DNA of 64,000 nt from Gnetum montanum (taxonomy: Eukaryota; Streptophyta; Gnetopsida; Gnetales; Gnetaceae): NCBI GenBank assembly GCA_015680685.1, contig MNCI01028959.1, positions 86,855 to 150,854 on the forward strand. Direction: 5' to 3'. A model generated the notes under the pieces. That model ran no database searches. It had not been told where the DNA came from and worked only from the letters and a program-made list of their open reading frames with translations. The position numbers and the translations under genes were made by a program. This document shows, piece after piece, positions 48,770-60,745 of this stretch; the stretch's first letter is position 1, and each line of letters starts with the position of its first letter.

Positions 48770-48935
48770 ATCTTGAAACCGAAAATAATTAAAACATAAA
48801 CATGCCCCCAAGACATATAGTCAAATTAGGACTTTATAACTTAGTATTACCCACTAGAATCAAACCCATAACTTGAAAATTTTCAATTAAGTGTCTTATT
48901 TCTAGGCTAACATCTCATTATTTTATTATCAAGGG
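48770..48935 (-). repeat. SINE-like element, copy 1
   Basis: On the minus strand there is a tRNA A-box-like start TAGCCTAGAAATAAG (plus 48895-48909). About 30 nt later comes a B-box-like GGTTTGATTCT (plus 48856-48866), then a shared body ending 'cttgggggcatgtttatg'. A more complete A box (TAGCCTAGTGGTAAG) is present in the copy at 60745-60895. Confidence 0.5.
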
Positions 48936-49159
48936 GGAGGGGTTAGAATCCTAAACTTATTGTAATATAGTTACATCTTAAGATCATCATCCTCATCATT
49001 ATTCTCCTAGCCTTGTTCTAATAAAATAGGATTAGTTACATGAGTTTATTTTCTACCATTTACCTCTATGACGAGCTTGGCCTTTGTTTATTTATAGTTT
49101 CTTTAAATTATCTTCAATTAATTTTTTCCATATCTTTTTTTTCTTCCTTTTTGTAGCTT

Positions 49160-49509
49160 TCTTAGAAAAGTGATGTAACAACCTTTTTTTATAGGCTCAT
49201 TATCTGATCTTCTTTGCACATGTCAAAACCATCTAAGTGATAATTTTTGTAACTTATCTAAAATAGAACCAATCCAAGTCTTCCTCTAATATTTATATTA
49301 TGCAATTTATGTCTTTTTATAACATTCAATACCCATCTAAGTATTTACATTTCTATCATACTATTTTATTGTTCATGTCTTATAATGCTTAAAATTTAGT
49401 ATGATATAAGAAAATAGGTCTAATTGCTTTATTGTAAAACTTCCTCCTTATTTTTATTAGTATTCTTTTCTAACATAGAATATCACTAGTATTTTTCCAT
49501 TTTAACTAT
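49160..49509 (-). pseudogene. RTE-type LINE, 3' part of RT-linked region (split by element D)
   Basis: The minus-strand translation from 49509 reads WLKWKN, then LIKIRRKFYNKAIRPIFLYHT and a degraded continuation with NIRGRLG. This is the conserved C-terminal block of RTE-clade reverse transcriptases (usual form: KLKGKFYRTAIRP...YG). It continues directly the sequence that stops at 59365 on the other side of element D. Stops and frame changes are frequent. No 3' end could be placed; the boundary at 49160 is approximate. Confidence 0.75.
49505..49509 (-). repeat. Target-site duplication of element D, left copy (ACTAT)
   Basis: ACTAT directly before the LTR start TGATGAGTGG. The second copy is at 59360-59364. 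Confidence 0.9.
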
Positions 49510-50315
49510 TGATGAGTGGTGAGGTACCCCTACACTCAAGCATACGAATACGAGCATTTCATGCATGATCCGGTCGAATTCCAAGGACTAAGTGCCTATG
49601 TGCCTTTATGGAACAATAGCAAGTTGATTAATTGTTGTCTTCCCAAACTTACTTGTATGTCACAGTTGTATGGTTAAGTAAGCTTGAGGCATATGATTTT
49701 TATGGATTTTATGTGTTTTATATCCTGAGCTAATAAGGAGGGGGAGAGAGAAATAAGTAAGTAACTAATCTAATTTAACTATTCAATAATTAAGTTCTAA
49801 GCACTCCTAACACCAGTATTCGTTCCCACTTGCCATACACATCCTAAACCAGTGCAACGCTACTAGGATTACCAAACGCTCATCGTTATTAGATTACCAA
49901 GCACTACACACATGCTCGAAGCAGTCGTACTAAGTGTATTTAACTAAGAGAGTTGTAAGGTAAGAGAAATCATTAATTAACTAGGAAAGCATTAAATAAT
50001 AAGTAACACTAATTAATCTATTCTATATGCTGCAAGGTTTATCATAAAGTTCATCTTTATTGCCATACACAAAGTGTGCTTAGGTACACAATGCTCAAAT
50101 AAAGATCTGTTCACTCTATGACTCCTACTGCAGGCACGTAGAAATAATTTTAGCTCTAGAAGGAAAATGAAAAGAGTTTGGCTGAGGGACTAACTTCTAA
50201 TGTGGAAATCAAGGGTGCTGCCTCTTATTTATATGCAAGGAGACAGGCTGTGATATCGGGTATTTGACATCGCATGGTTGAGCTGATATCGCGTACGTGA
50301 TATCATGGTTCATCA
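49510..50315 (-). repeat. 3' LTR of element D
   Basis: TG...CA ends. The TATA box (minus strand) lies at plus 50226-50233, only about 82 bp from the U3 end. GATATCGCGTACGTGATATC (50285-50304) is a near-perfect palindrome just upstream of the TATA box. Confidence 0.92.
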
Positions 50316-50324
50316 TTCCCCCAT
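50316..50324 (-). promoter_or_regulatory. Polypurine tract of element D
   Basis: The minus strand reads ATGGGGGAA immediately before the 3' LTR start TGATGAACC. Confidence 0.7.
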
Positions 50325-52290
50325 GATTGAATGAAAAATCATCCTTGAGTTCCTTACAAAATATTGGGAAGATATGGGATTATTGATTGAATGACCATTA
50401 ATGGTGAAACGGTGTGACTGACTCAACGTGCCTGGTGAACGGATCAACAATACAATACATGAAAACATTAGTGTTCATGACCACAAAAGTGAACATTTTA
50501 CATAAATGACATCCAGCCTTATTTGGCAGTTGGAAGAGAAGTAGAGAGAGAAAGAAGAAGACATATTTCTACCAATGCCAAGATTGAACCTTCTTTTGTT
50601 TATCCATAGCCATACCACCAATCTTGTTCCTTTCATAAACATTCCAGTTCTAGTCCATCCTGAGTGTTTCCTCTAGGCCTAGTCCATTGTTATATGATCG
50701 CCATCTGCACACACAACACATTCACAAATGAGTGAGGGTAGATAAATCACAATGCAGTTGATACCTTGCCTCAATGTAAAGTGCATTGGTTGAGTTTTGG
50801 TTATGGTAGATACTGATTCTAGAGTTTTAACACTAGTGACTACCTAAGGTGTAGGGGTTAGGAAAAATGAAAAAAATTGTGCCAGGGCCCCCATGACTAA
50901 GAGCGATCCTCCAGTAGCAATAGGATGGAAAAGGATAAGGAATAAGAAAGATGGAGAAAAAGCAACAATGGAAATGCCAATAAAATGGATGTCATAGATG
51001 GGGATGAAACAAAAAATTATTCATTGTAGGAAATGTTTAAGGAAAAGAAGTTAACAAGTGCACCAAAAAGAAATGTCAGTGGGTCCTCCCCAAAGCAGGC
51101 TCATGCCCTTGATGCCTTGATAGATCCACAAACCAAAGAGTCCATAGGTTCTAAGAATGTCATTTGCAAGAAAGAGTTAAAAAATTACCCATAAGAAATT
51201 ACTAAGGAAACAAATGCATCATCCAAGGTATAGACTAATGATAAAACCAGAAATGAGGTGAAAAATGGAAAAGAAATATGGAGAGGAGAGGAGGGAATGG
51301 AAATCCAAGAATGAGGTTATGTAAAGTCCCTTTTGTGTTTCATGGTTAATGTGATTGAGTAGAACTCATTTCAAATCCAGGCTCAACAAACCATATTCAG
51401 TGACCTCACATCAATATATTTGACCAACCCATTCTCTTGAAGAAACAAGAATGCCTCTACAATAAGTCACCACCATTATGAGGATAGCGAGATGGAGAAC
51501 CAGGAAGTGAGAAGGGGCCTTAGTTAGAGGGAACCTTCAGACATGGGTAACATGTCTTTCCAATGCCATAACCAATGCATGTAGCCCAATTTCATTATTG
51601 TGTCTAAGGGATGTGCTTTGAATTCTCACTGTTTTTTTTTTTTTTTTTTGCGTGAGAACCACATCATACAAAGACTTATTTTTATGTACTCAACTTCTGG
51701 AGATTTGATGAATGGTCAAAATGGTGGAAACCCCAAGGAAAAAGCATCCAAGCACTCAAGAGAATAGCCAGCGCAAATGCACCAAATCCCCTTAAAGTCA
51801 CAGCCTTTTCATCCTTTGAGTCCTTCCTTAGTTTGGGAAATACCCAGCCACCAATTCGTTAATAGTTTTATGAAAGAAAGGCACTGTATAGTTCCAAGTC
51901 AAGGGAAACCATAGCATTTTATGGATGCATGAACATCGTGGACTCATTTCCTGTTTAATCAAAAGAACCATACCTTAATATCAATAGCGTACTTCAAAGG
52001 TAAAATCCAAACATTAGCAACCAATGTGGTATTATTCATGCCACCATCATGAACACTTATTGGATGAGAAATAAAATAAAGTAATCACACAAAGAAATTG
52101 TAAAAATATGAATGATGGTATAAAACAAAAACAAGAAATTTTAAAGAAATGTGCAAAACAAAAATGTGTAAAAAAAATTTTAGAAAGGACTGAGGACCTT
52201 CAATGGTTAAAGGTGGCCATCTCCCCCATGATTGAGTTCGAAGGAGGAGATTCAGAATAATGAGCAAGGCTGCCCACACACATAGGTAGC
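50325..52290 (-). other. Post-integrase region of element D without a recognisable gene
   Basis: Athila elements often carry an envelope-like frame here; none is visible. A T-rich stretch follows integrase (52270-52000). A run of 19 T (51632-51650) is flanked by inverted TTCTCAC and GTGAGAA. Confidence 0.5.
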
Positions 52291-53450
52291 ATATGTTCTG
52301 GCTATCCTAAATTCATGGAAAGGTTTTTTTTATTTCAAATTGACTAGCAGTCTCTTATCTGGGCTCTTAGGTTTATATATGGTCATGGCTCTTGAAGGAA
52401 AAGTTGCATAGATAATGTAAGTTCCTTCCCACAATGTTTGAAATTTGGTATGTTGTGATACATGTGTGGGGTTCTAGTAGAGAACCTTATCTCCTGGCTG
52501 ATACTTAACTTTCCTGATTTTTAGGTCATGACATTGTTTATTAAATGCCTTGTGCAATTCATTGGATGATAGGGTAGCTAGTCGGTTCTCATCTAGCAAG
52601 TTAAGAGTCATCAACTTTTTTTTTTTGCACTAGATCAAGGTCAAGGTTGAGGTCACATGCCACGGTTAGTGTACAAAGCTCAGTTTGGATAGGGAGTGTT
52701 GGAAGTTTTCCATACACTAACTTATAGGGAGAGTAGCCTATAGGGAGTTTCCATGTGGAGTGGTATGCCTAAGAGCATCATTCAGTTTAGTGCTCCAATC
52801 TCGCCTATACTTGCTAATGGTTCTGGTCAGTATCTTAGTAATCTCCTTGTTGGTGACCTCAGCTTGACCATTTTCTTGGGGGTGGTATGGTGTAGTCAAT
52901 TTGTGCTCAACCCCTAAGCATTGCATTAACTTCTAAAAATTTGCACTTGTAAAGTGTGTACCATTATCTGAGATAAGTGCATGTGGCATACCAAACTTGT
53001 TGATGACTTGTTGTTGAACAAATCGTGCAACTTTAGATGATGTGCAATCTTTGACGATAGCTTCTTTAGCCCATTTTGTTAAGTAGTCTACAGCAACTAC
53101 GATGTAATATTTTTCACTGGACATTAGTGTAATGGGCCCCACGAAATAAATTCCCCAAATGTCGAAGGGTTCTAATGGTTGAATCCATTGTTGTAGACCC
53201 TCCATTCTAGCAGTCATTCCCCCATCACGTTGACAATGTTCACAAGATTGGACGAAGTGATGGGTGTCCCAGAACAAGGTAGGCCAATAATACCCTACAA
53301 GTAGGATCTTGATGGCCATTAATCTCCCCACATAATGACCCCCACAAGGGCCCTCATGAGCATCTTGGAGAACTCTCAGTTAATCTCTATCGGGAACACA
53401 CCATCAAACCAAGTTATCGAGACATACTTTGTAAAATTGTCCATTGATTT
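52291..53450 (-). pseudogene. Integrase of element D
   Basis: Inserts the cDNA into the genome. Zinc-module Cys pair CEHCQRDGG near 53240; preceding GYYWPTLFWD. Catalytic core: VAVDYLTKWAKEA, ISDNGTHFTSANF (first and second Asp regions) and PYHPQENGQAEVTNKE (Glu), in the frames 53331-52933 and 52926-52738 separated by one stop. The C-terminal part reads YQPGDKVLY after further stops and ends near 52300. No chromodomain. Confidence 0.85.
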
Positions 53451-53649
53451 CCATAAAGTACTTGGCTCCATGAAGAAACTATTGTTTCTTCTTAAGGTCT
53501 AGCTCTTGTGGTGTTTGTTGGGTAAGGAGATAGGTAAGAATGCTACTGTACCAGTTTGTCTCTATGGGTGATTGGTCATTCACTACACCGACAAAGAGGA
53601 ACTCATCAGGGAAGTGATCAGAAATAGAATACTCCTCCTCTTTGTTGTC

Positions 53650-54009
53650 CTAGTGCAACTGAGATAAATGATTGGCAACTACATTATCGGTGCCCTTGTG
53701 ATGAATCATTGTCAAATCAAACTCTTGTAGGATTACCAGCCATTGTATAATATGGGGGCTTACCATTGGCTTATTCATGAGGAACCAGATTGCACTATGA
53801 TCTATGTGTATGAATACTTTGTATCCCAATACATAGTGCCTAAATTTCTCTAGTGCAAACACTACAACCATTAATTCTATTTTTGTAGTAGTGTAGTTAA
53901 GTTGTGCACCAGCTATACTTCTACTTGCATAGTGGATGTAATAAGGATGTTTTTGGTCATCTAACTGTGTAAGTACAGCTCCTAAGATATATTTTGATGC
54001 ATCATTCAT
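53650..54009 (-). pseudogene. RNase H domain of element D
   Basis: Degrades the RNA strand of the RNA/DNA hybrid. An open 119-codon segment reads NDASKYILGAVLTQ (first Asp), YTTTKIELMVVVFALEKFR (Glu; the usual KEL has become IEL), IDHSAIWFL (Asp), and NVVANHLSQL, where the last catalytic Asp of ADHLS is Asn. It follows the RT in the same frame series. Confidence 0.9.
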
Positions 54010-55272
54010 GACATGGAACAGCCTGGACTAGTTAGGAGCTTGTAGAATAGGTGTTTCTACTAGCTTCTGCTTCAGAGTTTGGAAAGCTAGTTTGCATTCC
54101 CTATTCCACTTGAAGGGTATGTCATTTTTCATTAACTCTACCAATGGTTTAGCAGCCTTCAAAAAGTTCTCTATGAATCTCCTATAGTAGCCAATGTGTC
54201 CAAGGAATGACCAGATGTCTTTGATAGTTTCTGGTTGACGGGTGATTTCTTGGATGACTTTGATTCTCTCAGGGTCTACCTCTATCCTTGCATGTGAAAT
54301 TTTATGCCCAAGTACTACACCTTCTTAGACCATCAAATGGATTTTTTGCTAGTTGATCCTCAAATTAGTTTCTATGTATCTTTTCAGCACTTTCTCTAAT
54401 CGGTCCAAGGCTTGATCAAAACTTTCTCCGTAGGTGGAGAAGTCATCCATAAAGACTTCCATACCATTTCCTATCTACTACTAGAATATGCTTAGAACTA
54501 AGTGTTGAAACATGGTAGGGGCATTGCACAAGCCAAACGACATTTTTTTGTATGCAAATGTTCCCCAAGGACTAGTGAACGTAGTTTTGGATTGGTCTTC
54601 TAGGGCTATTTGTATTTGGTTGTATTCGCTATAGCCATCATGAAAACTATAATAGTGATGCCTTGCGATTGCGTCTAAGACTTGGACAACAAATGGCAAT
54701 GGAAAGTGATCCTTGAATGTTGCCATGTTTAGCAGCCTAAAATCTATGCACACCCTCCATTTGCCTCCTTTTTCAAGCATGATTACTAAGGGGCTAACGC
54801 ATTCGCTCTTAGAAATGGGGTATATGAACCCAGCCTTTAGAAGTTGTTCGATTTCTTCTTTTACTACTTGCTTCAACTCTGGGTTCAATTGCCTCTATGG
54901 TTGTTTTTGAGGCTTCATGGAGGAGTTAGTGTAAATCCTATGCTGGCATGTCCTAGGATCTATTCTAGTTAATTCTCGATATGACCAAGTGAAGGCTTTT
55001 GACCACTTGTCTATTACCTTAAGTAGACTTTCTTTTTGTTGCAAAGCAAGTCTCACATTGATGATTACTAGTTTTCCATTCTTAAGGAACATGTATTCCA
55101 TACCAGTGGATAATGGTTTTAGCTCTAGGGGCTCTTGTTTAAATTCCTTAGGAATTTCCAACTTCCCGTAGTTGATGTTTTCCAAGTTAGGACTAGGAAG
55201 TTGGCGATGCACTTGCTCTAATGCATCAATGCTATCTATGTAAGCACAAGTCAAACCCTCAGTTAGTTCCAT
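54010..55272 (-). pseudogene. Reverse transcriptase of element D
   Basis: RNA-dependent DNA polymerase. The upstream linker (55272-54895) has WSYRELTRIDPRTCQHRI, the usual block before RT. The palm is 54888-54481: WRVCIDFRLLNMATFKDHFPLPF, then FTSPWGTFAYKKMSFGLCNAPTMFQ. After stops the FMDDFSTYG active site (Y/F-x-D-D) lies near 54450, followed by the thumb and connection (LGHKISHARIEVDPE, FLGHIGYYRRFI). Stops at about 54480 and 54330 break it. Confidence 0.92.
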
Positions 55273-55368
55273 GCATATAAGTGATCTGCTTTCTTGATTA
55301 GCTATCAGCCACTAGGTTTCTTCTTGTCGTGTGGTTGCTGCATATAGGCACCTTTGTATGTTGATCAT

Positions 55369-55812
55369 TTATGCACATTGATTGCATGTAGGCAATGTTA
55401 AACTTTGCACAACCCATGATCTCTGCATGCAATTACACCCTGAGTCACTGTATGCGATGCATGGAACCTTCTTCTTCTTGGTCTTTTCAAAAGTGTTTTT
55501 CTTAGATATTTCTAGGGAAAGCTCGCAGATACCTAGGTGCGCATCGATAGTGCTTAGCCATGCCCTTCCAATTATGATTGGTAAGTCCCCCTTACTGTTA
55601 TTCACTTGAATCACCAAGAAGTCAGCTAGATATGACCACCCACAAATAGTGGTAACAATGTCCTTCACTAATCCCAAGGGAATAGTGATGGACTAGTCAG
55701 CTAACTCTAAATGGACATTGCTCTTTTTTAATGGGGGTAGGTTCTAGGCCTTATACATTTCTTCAGATATTAGGTTGACACCATAACCTGAATCCAAAAG
55801 AGCTTTGCATGG
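55369..55812 (-). pseudogene. pro: Retropepsin of element D
   Basis: Aspartic protease with active site ALLDSGYGVNLIS (Asp codon at plus 55792-55794), a normal D-S-G. It continues through two stops into the open segment 55677-55369 with LPIIIGRAWLSTIDAHLGI, the second conserved block. Confidence 0.8.
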
Positions 55813-58444
55813 CTCATCCTAGCGATTTGTAGATATATTAGGGAACTCCCAGGATTAGAGAATTTAATGGGAAGGTGGCCAGCTTTGATCCAATCAGTAA
55901 CAGCATGTGTTAACATGACCGTATGCATTGAATGTGGTGTTAAGTTCGAAGGGGGCTCTAAAGCTTTAGTTGATACAGAGGCATCCAAAGACTCAGCCAC
56001 TTGGGGTTGCAAAGGCTTAGTTGGACTATTGGTTCTGAAGAAAGATCTTTTCTTTACATGGTTATTAGAACTAGCAATAGGTTGAGGATTAATAGCCCTT
56101 GTGACATTACACTGCTGTGGCTGAGTAGGGAGTTCACCTTGCATTGCTGGAGTAGGTGGTAATGGAGCTATTGGTGGGAGAGATGCGGATGGATTGAAAG
56201 GATGGTATACTTATGGAATATCACACCTAAGAGATGGAGTCCTATAGTACTCATGAGCTTGGTAGTGATGTTGAGGAGTAACATGACCAACAGAGTCACA
56301 TGGAGAGATTGGATGTTGCACATAATATCCATATGGGTCAAGTTGTTAGTAGGGATATTGTTGCCTTGGTCATGGCATTCCCCATGATTGTGGGTGCTAC
56401 CACTATTGATGCTGCTCAATTGGTTGTGGTGGAGTTCCACTTGGATAATACATTATAGGTTGGTGAAACTACCTTGGGTTACCTTGGGGATAAGGTAACC
56501 TTCGATATGTTTGTCGTTTGTTTAAACATGGATTAACTACATACACCCCAGAATCTTGTAGATGTGAGATCACAGGGCAACATCCCTTAGGATGGTCGTA
56601 TTAATAGATCTCACATCCACTATCATCATTTGTATTTGAGTCCACAACCTCTTCAATAATAGCAACTTTACCCTTACCCTTATTACATGCATTTTCTGCT
56701 TCTCTCTTTTTGCTTTTGTCACGATCACTACCTCACTCCCTAGACTCCTCTACTACTTTGAGCACAATTTGAAACCTACAATCTAGGAAATCCCACATTT
56801 GGTCTACCTTTTATGATACTACTAATGCTAACTTTTGGAAAGGAAAGGTTTTCCTATTCACCATCTCTTTGAGTGGTGACTCTTCCTCATCCTCACAGAA
56901 TCTTACTCCCTTCTTTCGGAGGGAAGGATCTTGGTTATATTCTTCTACACTTTCTCTTTTTCATAGCTCACCTTCTTCCTTAGTAACTTGCTCTATAAGT
57001 CTATGAATTTGATGGGACCTAAGCTCAAATAACCTTCCTTGGGCATAAGTCCCAAGGGTTCTTGCCTAAGCCCATCTACAAGATGGCATAGTTGATCTCA
57101 CTGCGAATAACCATGGCTAGGATAATGATGTAATAGTGCATAATAGCAGCCCATGGTAGCATCCAAGGGTTCATGAATTCCTTGTTTCAATCCTTCAATT
57201 TTCTTTTGCAAGTTAGACACCCGAGAGTACATTTGGTACTTATCGTTGAACAATTCTAACATAGTACTCCACCTACGAATGGATTCTAGTTCTAAGGACC
57301 AATACAAGCTTTCAGCTTCTTTTATTAGTGTCTATGGAAACAACTTAAGCTTTTGCCACTAATTTTTTATTTTTTGCAAGGCACATGCATTGTGAAATTC
57401 TTGTAAGTGATTTTGAGGATCAATGTTATATCCCCCTTCAAATCGTGGGATGTTATTCATGTCTAACCTCTTGATCCTACTATCTTTTTGGTGCCTTGTT
57501 GGAACTTTCGCAGCTTCTATTATATCTAGCATGCTTCACGTGGTGAGTAGGGGTTCATCATGATCATCTCATTTGTAGCATCTATGGTGCCTATGTGGTT
57601 CCCTACTCTCCCTTTTTCTATGGTGTGATTCCCTAGAGTGCCCTTGTCCTCTATCTTGGTTGTCTCATCTGTGACTTCCACTTTGTTTTCCCTTATCCTC
57701 ATGATCTGTTTCTCTATGGCTACATCTGGACATGGAAGGAGAGGGTGAAGGAGACAATGAAGATGAAGAAGAAGGAGAACTGCCACCATGACAATGTCTA
57801 CTACCTTCTCTTTGGTGGTCCCTACCTTGATCACGATCGTGATTAGAATGCCCACCTTTGTCATGTATCTTTGTTCCCTTTTTAGACATTTTGTGTTTGT
57901 TGGTATTAGCACCTAGGTTATGAATAGTAGAATGGGGGTTCTGATACACAACCCCTTGGCCTATGTCTAGGGGAGGAACATCGTTATGTGGGTGACTACT
58001 TGAAGTAGGTTCATCACCCTCAATTTTGCTTAAAACATGGGGGCCATCCTTAGACCATTTTCCCTTCAAGGACTTACAGTATCTCTCCTGTTGCAAATCC
58101 CTTTGATGTTGTGCTTTAGTGGGATGGTAGTCTCTTGAATCATAGTCCTACGCAATGTACTCTGCATGTAAGTGTTGCATGCCTATTCATGTGAGAGCAT
58201 GAAGAAGCATACTTGGGACTGAATGGTCGGGAGGTAACATTATGTTACCTTCCAAGTCACGCCAACACAGTTGTTCGTCTTGGTGGAGAATAAAGTTGAA
58301 GTCAGGTACATATTCATCGGGATGAATATATACCACATGAAACTATTGAGGAACTAGCGGATCAACATCATGTGTATTCTGCCACTGATTACTTCTTGTG
58401 TTAGTCCTAGGTGGTGAAGTGCTTTTTTGTGAAGAAGAAGACAT
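55813..58444 (-). pseudogene. gag: gag of element D
   Basis: ATG at 58444, 113 nt inside the primer site. One frame holds from 58444 to about 56500 with a dozen stops; frame changes follow. It shows a Ser/His/Arg-rich N-terminal part (57900-57550), then the capsid core with KEAESLYWSLELESIRRW and LQKKIEGLKQGIHEPL (about 57350-57160) and HHYPSHGYSQ. A damaged knuckle near 56630-56590 reads C-E-I-Y-stop-Y-D-H-P-K-G-C-C, the counterpart of CNICLYDHPKGQC in element A. The tail shares VQHPISP with element A. Confidence 0.8.
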
Positions 58445-58556
58445 CTTGTCTTGGTCAATGTGCAATGTACTATTATCTTTTTCTTAATCAACCCTAAGGG
58501 TTTGTTCCAACAATGTGAATGATTTCCTAAGTTCTACTTAGTGCACAACAACTAAG

Positions 58557-58574
58557 TCCCCGGCAACGACACCA
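58557..58574 (-). promoter_or_regulatory. Primer-binding site of element D, tRNA-Asp type
   Basis: The minus strand reads TGGTGTCGTTGCCGGGGA, two mismatches from the tRNA-Asp complement, one base from the LTR end. Confidence 0.85.
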
Positions 58575-58575
58575 A

Positions 58576-59359
58576 TGCTGAGCGGCGAGATACCCCTACA
58601 CTCAACCATATGAATACGAGTGTTTCATGCATGATCTGGTTGAATTCCAAGGACTAAGTGCCTATGTGCCTTTGTGGAACAATAGTGGGTTGATTAATCA
58701 TTGTCTTCCCAAACTTACTTATATGTCATGGTTGTATGATTAAGTAAGCACTAGGCATATGATTTTTATGGCTTTTATGTGTTTTATATCTTGCGCTAAT
58801 AAGGAGGGAAGAGAGAAATAACTAAGTAACTAATCTAATTTAACTATTCATTAACTAAGTTCTAAGTACTCCTAACACCAGTATCCGTTCCCACTTACCG
58901 TACACATCCTGAACCAGTGCAACGCTGCTCGGATTATGAAATGCTAATCGTTACTGGGTTACCAAGCGCTACGCACATGCTCGAAGTGGTAGTACTAAGT
59001 GTATTTAACTAAGAGATTTGTAAGGTGAGAGAAATTATTAATTAATCTATTCTGTATGCTGCAAGGTTTATCATAAAGTTTGTCTTTATTACCGTACACA
59101 AAGTGTGCTTAGGTACACAATGCTCAAATAAAGATTTGTTCACTCTATGACTCCTACTGTGTGCATGCATAAATAATTCTAACTCTGGAGGGAAAAATGA
59201 CAAGAGTTTGGCTAAGGGACTAACTTCTAATGTGGAAACCAAGGGCGTCACCTCTTATTTATAAGCAGGGAGACAAGCCGCAATATCAGGTATCCGACAT
59301 CACATGGTTGACCTTATATTGCGGATGCAATATCGCGTACATGATATCATGGTTCATCA
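58576..59359 (-). repeat. 5' LTR of element D
   Basis: Aligns along its length with 49510-50315. The TATA box (minus strand) lies at plus 59256-59263, about 96 bp from the LTR start. GATATC/GATATT palindromic blocks occupy 59280-59350. Confidence 0.92.
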
Positions 59360-59364
59360 ACTAT
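59360..59364 (-). repeat. Target-site duplication of element D, right copy (ACTAT)
   Basis: Directly after the LTR terminal CA at 59359; equal to 49505-49509. Confidence 0.9.
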
Positions 59365-60290
59365 CTTTGCTCAATTCTATTTCTTATATCTTTATCAATT
59401 TCATCATCTAATTGGAGGATTGATACTAGGTAATAGAACAATTTGTAGTGATAGACTTTTTAACCTTGAATTATCTCTTTTATTTTAATATTATTTATGT
59501 TTTTCCTAAAATTGCATTCCATATATTATGTCTTAGTTATACTAATTTTTAAGTCTTTTGAATCTAGAGCTTGCCTCCACTTCTCCATTTTAGAAGCAAT
59601 ATTTTTCCAACTATATCCACCAATAAAATATCATTAGCAAATAGCATATACCAAAGCATTTCATCTTGTATTTTTTTATTAATTCATTCATAATAATGGT
59701 AAATAAGTATGGGCTAAGCATATATCTTTGATGTAGATCTACTATGATTTGAAAATCAAATGTTATTTAACAAGCTATTTTAATTTTAGTAGTATCTCCT
59801 TCATACATGTCTTAAATTACTTTAATATATTTATTAAGGATGTTTTTCCTCTATAAGGCCCAGCAAATAATATCTCGAGGAACTCTGTTATATGCTTTTC
59901 CAAGTCAATAAAGATCACATGTATATTTTTTCTATGTTTTTTTTTGAATTTTTTTATTATTTTCATATTAAGAAAATAGCCTCTTTACTAGATTCTCCTA
60001 ATAAAAATCCAAATTAATTTTATGATACTAATGATTCAAGTCTAAGACACTACTCTATGACTCTCTTCTAAAGCTTCATAGTATGGCTCATTAACATGAT
60101 CCCTCTACAATATACATAATCTTGTACATATCTTTTATTTTTGTAGATGGAGAAAATAATGTTTCTTTCCAATTTTTGGACATTTCTCCATCTTTTAAAT
60201 TTTCTTAAATAATTATATCAGCTAGGAAACTCTTGTATCTCCTAATTCTTTTCAAGCTTTTATAGAAATTTTGTCTAGTACACCCAAAGA
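59365..60290 (-). pseudogene. RTE-type LINE reverse transcriptase, 5' part (split by element D)
   Basis: The minus-strand translation from 60290 gives DKISIKAWKELGDTRV-type sequence, LKDGEMSKNWKETLFSPSTK (usual EEWR.STLIPIYKNKGD), then a degraded Q/N-x-GF block. Near 59590 it gives WRQALDSKDLKISITKT with YMECNF, and near 59440 YLVSILQLDDEIDKDIRNRI (usual YLGS..Q.DGEI..D...RI). These are the RTE-clade LINE RT blocks in correct order. The frame is interrupted by element D at 59364 and resumes at 49509. The endonuclease part is absent; SINE-like sequence abuts at 60290. Confidence 0.8.
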
Positions 60291-60410
60291 CATATAGTTT
60301 AATTAGAACTTTATAACTTAACATTGCCCACCAAAATCAAATCCATAACTTGGAGCTTACAAATCAAGAGCCTTGGTGGTATGCTAACATCTCATTATTC
60401 TATTATAGTT
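60285..60410 (-). repeat. SINE-like element, copy 2
   Basis: Same body as copy 1 on the minus strand: degenerate A box TAGCATACCACCAAG, B box GGATTTGATTT, then 'aagttataaagttctaatt' and 'tatatgtcttTGGG'. It abuts the truncated LINE. Confidence 0.5.
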
Positions 60411-60639
60411 ATCATATTATTCCATTAAAATATATTTATTATTTTTTTAAGATTTAGTTTCTATTATTTGGAGGAGGTTAAAGCTTAAATTTTTTTGGGG
60501 GTGGAGGAGAGGGTGTGGTAGGAATGATTTAAATATGGACAATACTAATGTCTTTTATACTATAGTGATGATGAAGGATTTTGATGCTTTTGATTGTTTC
60601 ACTTTATGATTTATATAAATCTCTATCAAATGATATTAC

Positions 60640-60745
60640 TTTTCAATATATATTTCTATATAGTGAAATTAGAACTTTACAACTCAATATTAATCATCAA
60701 AATTGAATCTATAACTTGGAGGTATTAAATTAAAAGAAGGCATTA
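60640..60745 (-). repeat. SINE-like element, copy 3 (truncated)
   Basis: Retains the B-box-like AGATTCAATTTT and the body but no A box. It lies head to tail with copy 4. Confidence 0.4.

Larger units (their letters stand above)
49510..59359 (-). mobile_element. Element D: Athila-like Ty3/gypsy retrotransposon
   Basis: A complete 9,850-bp element on the minus strand with 3' LTR 49510-50315, polypurine tract, gag, protease, RT, RNase H, integrase, a tRNA-Asp-type primer site and 5' LTR 58576-59359. It is bounded by ACTAT duplications and inserted within a LINE. Pol sequence (for example MNPELKQVVKEEIEQLLKAG and the LNYTTT RNase H block) is Athila-type. All genes carry stops. No envelope-like frame is visible between integrase and the 3' LTR. 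Confidence 0.92.

Noticed and set aside
51070-51640. Plus-strand frame opposite the tail of element D
   Set aside because: Looks protein-like at first, but its stop density (about seven in 190 codons) is near random expectation and it has no recognisable domain.
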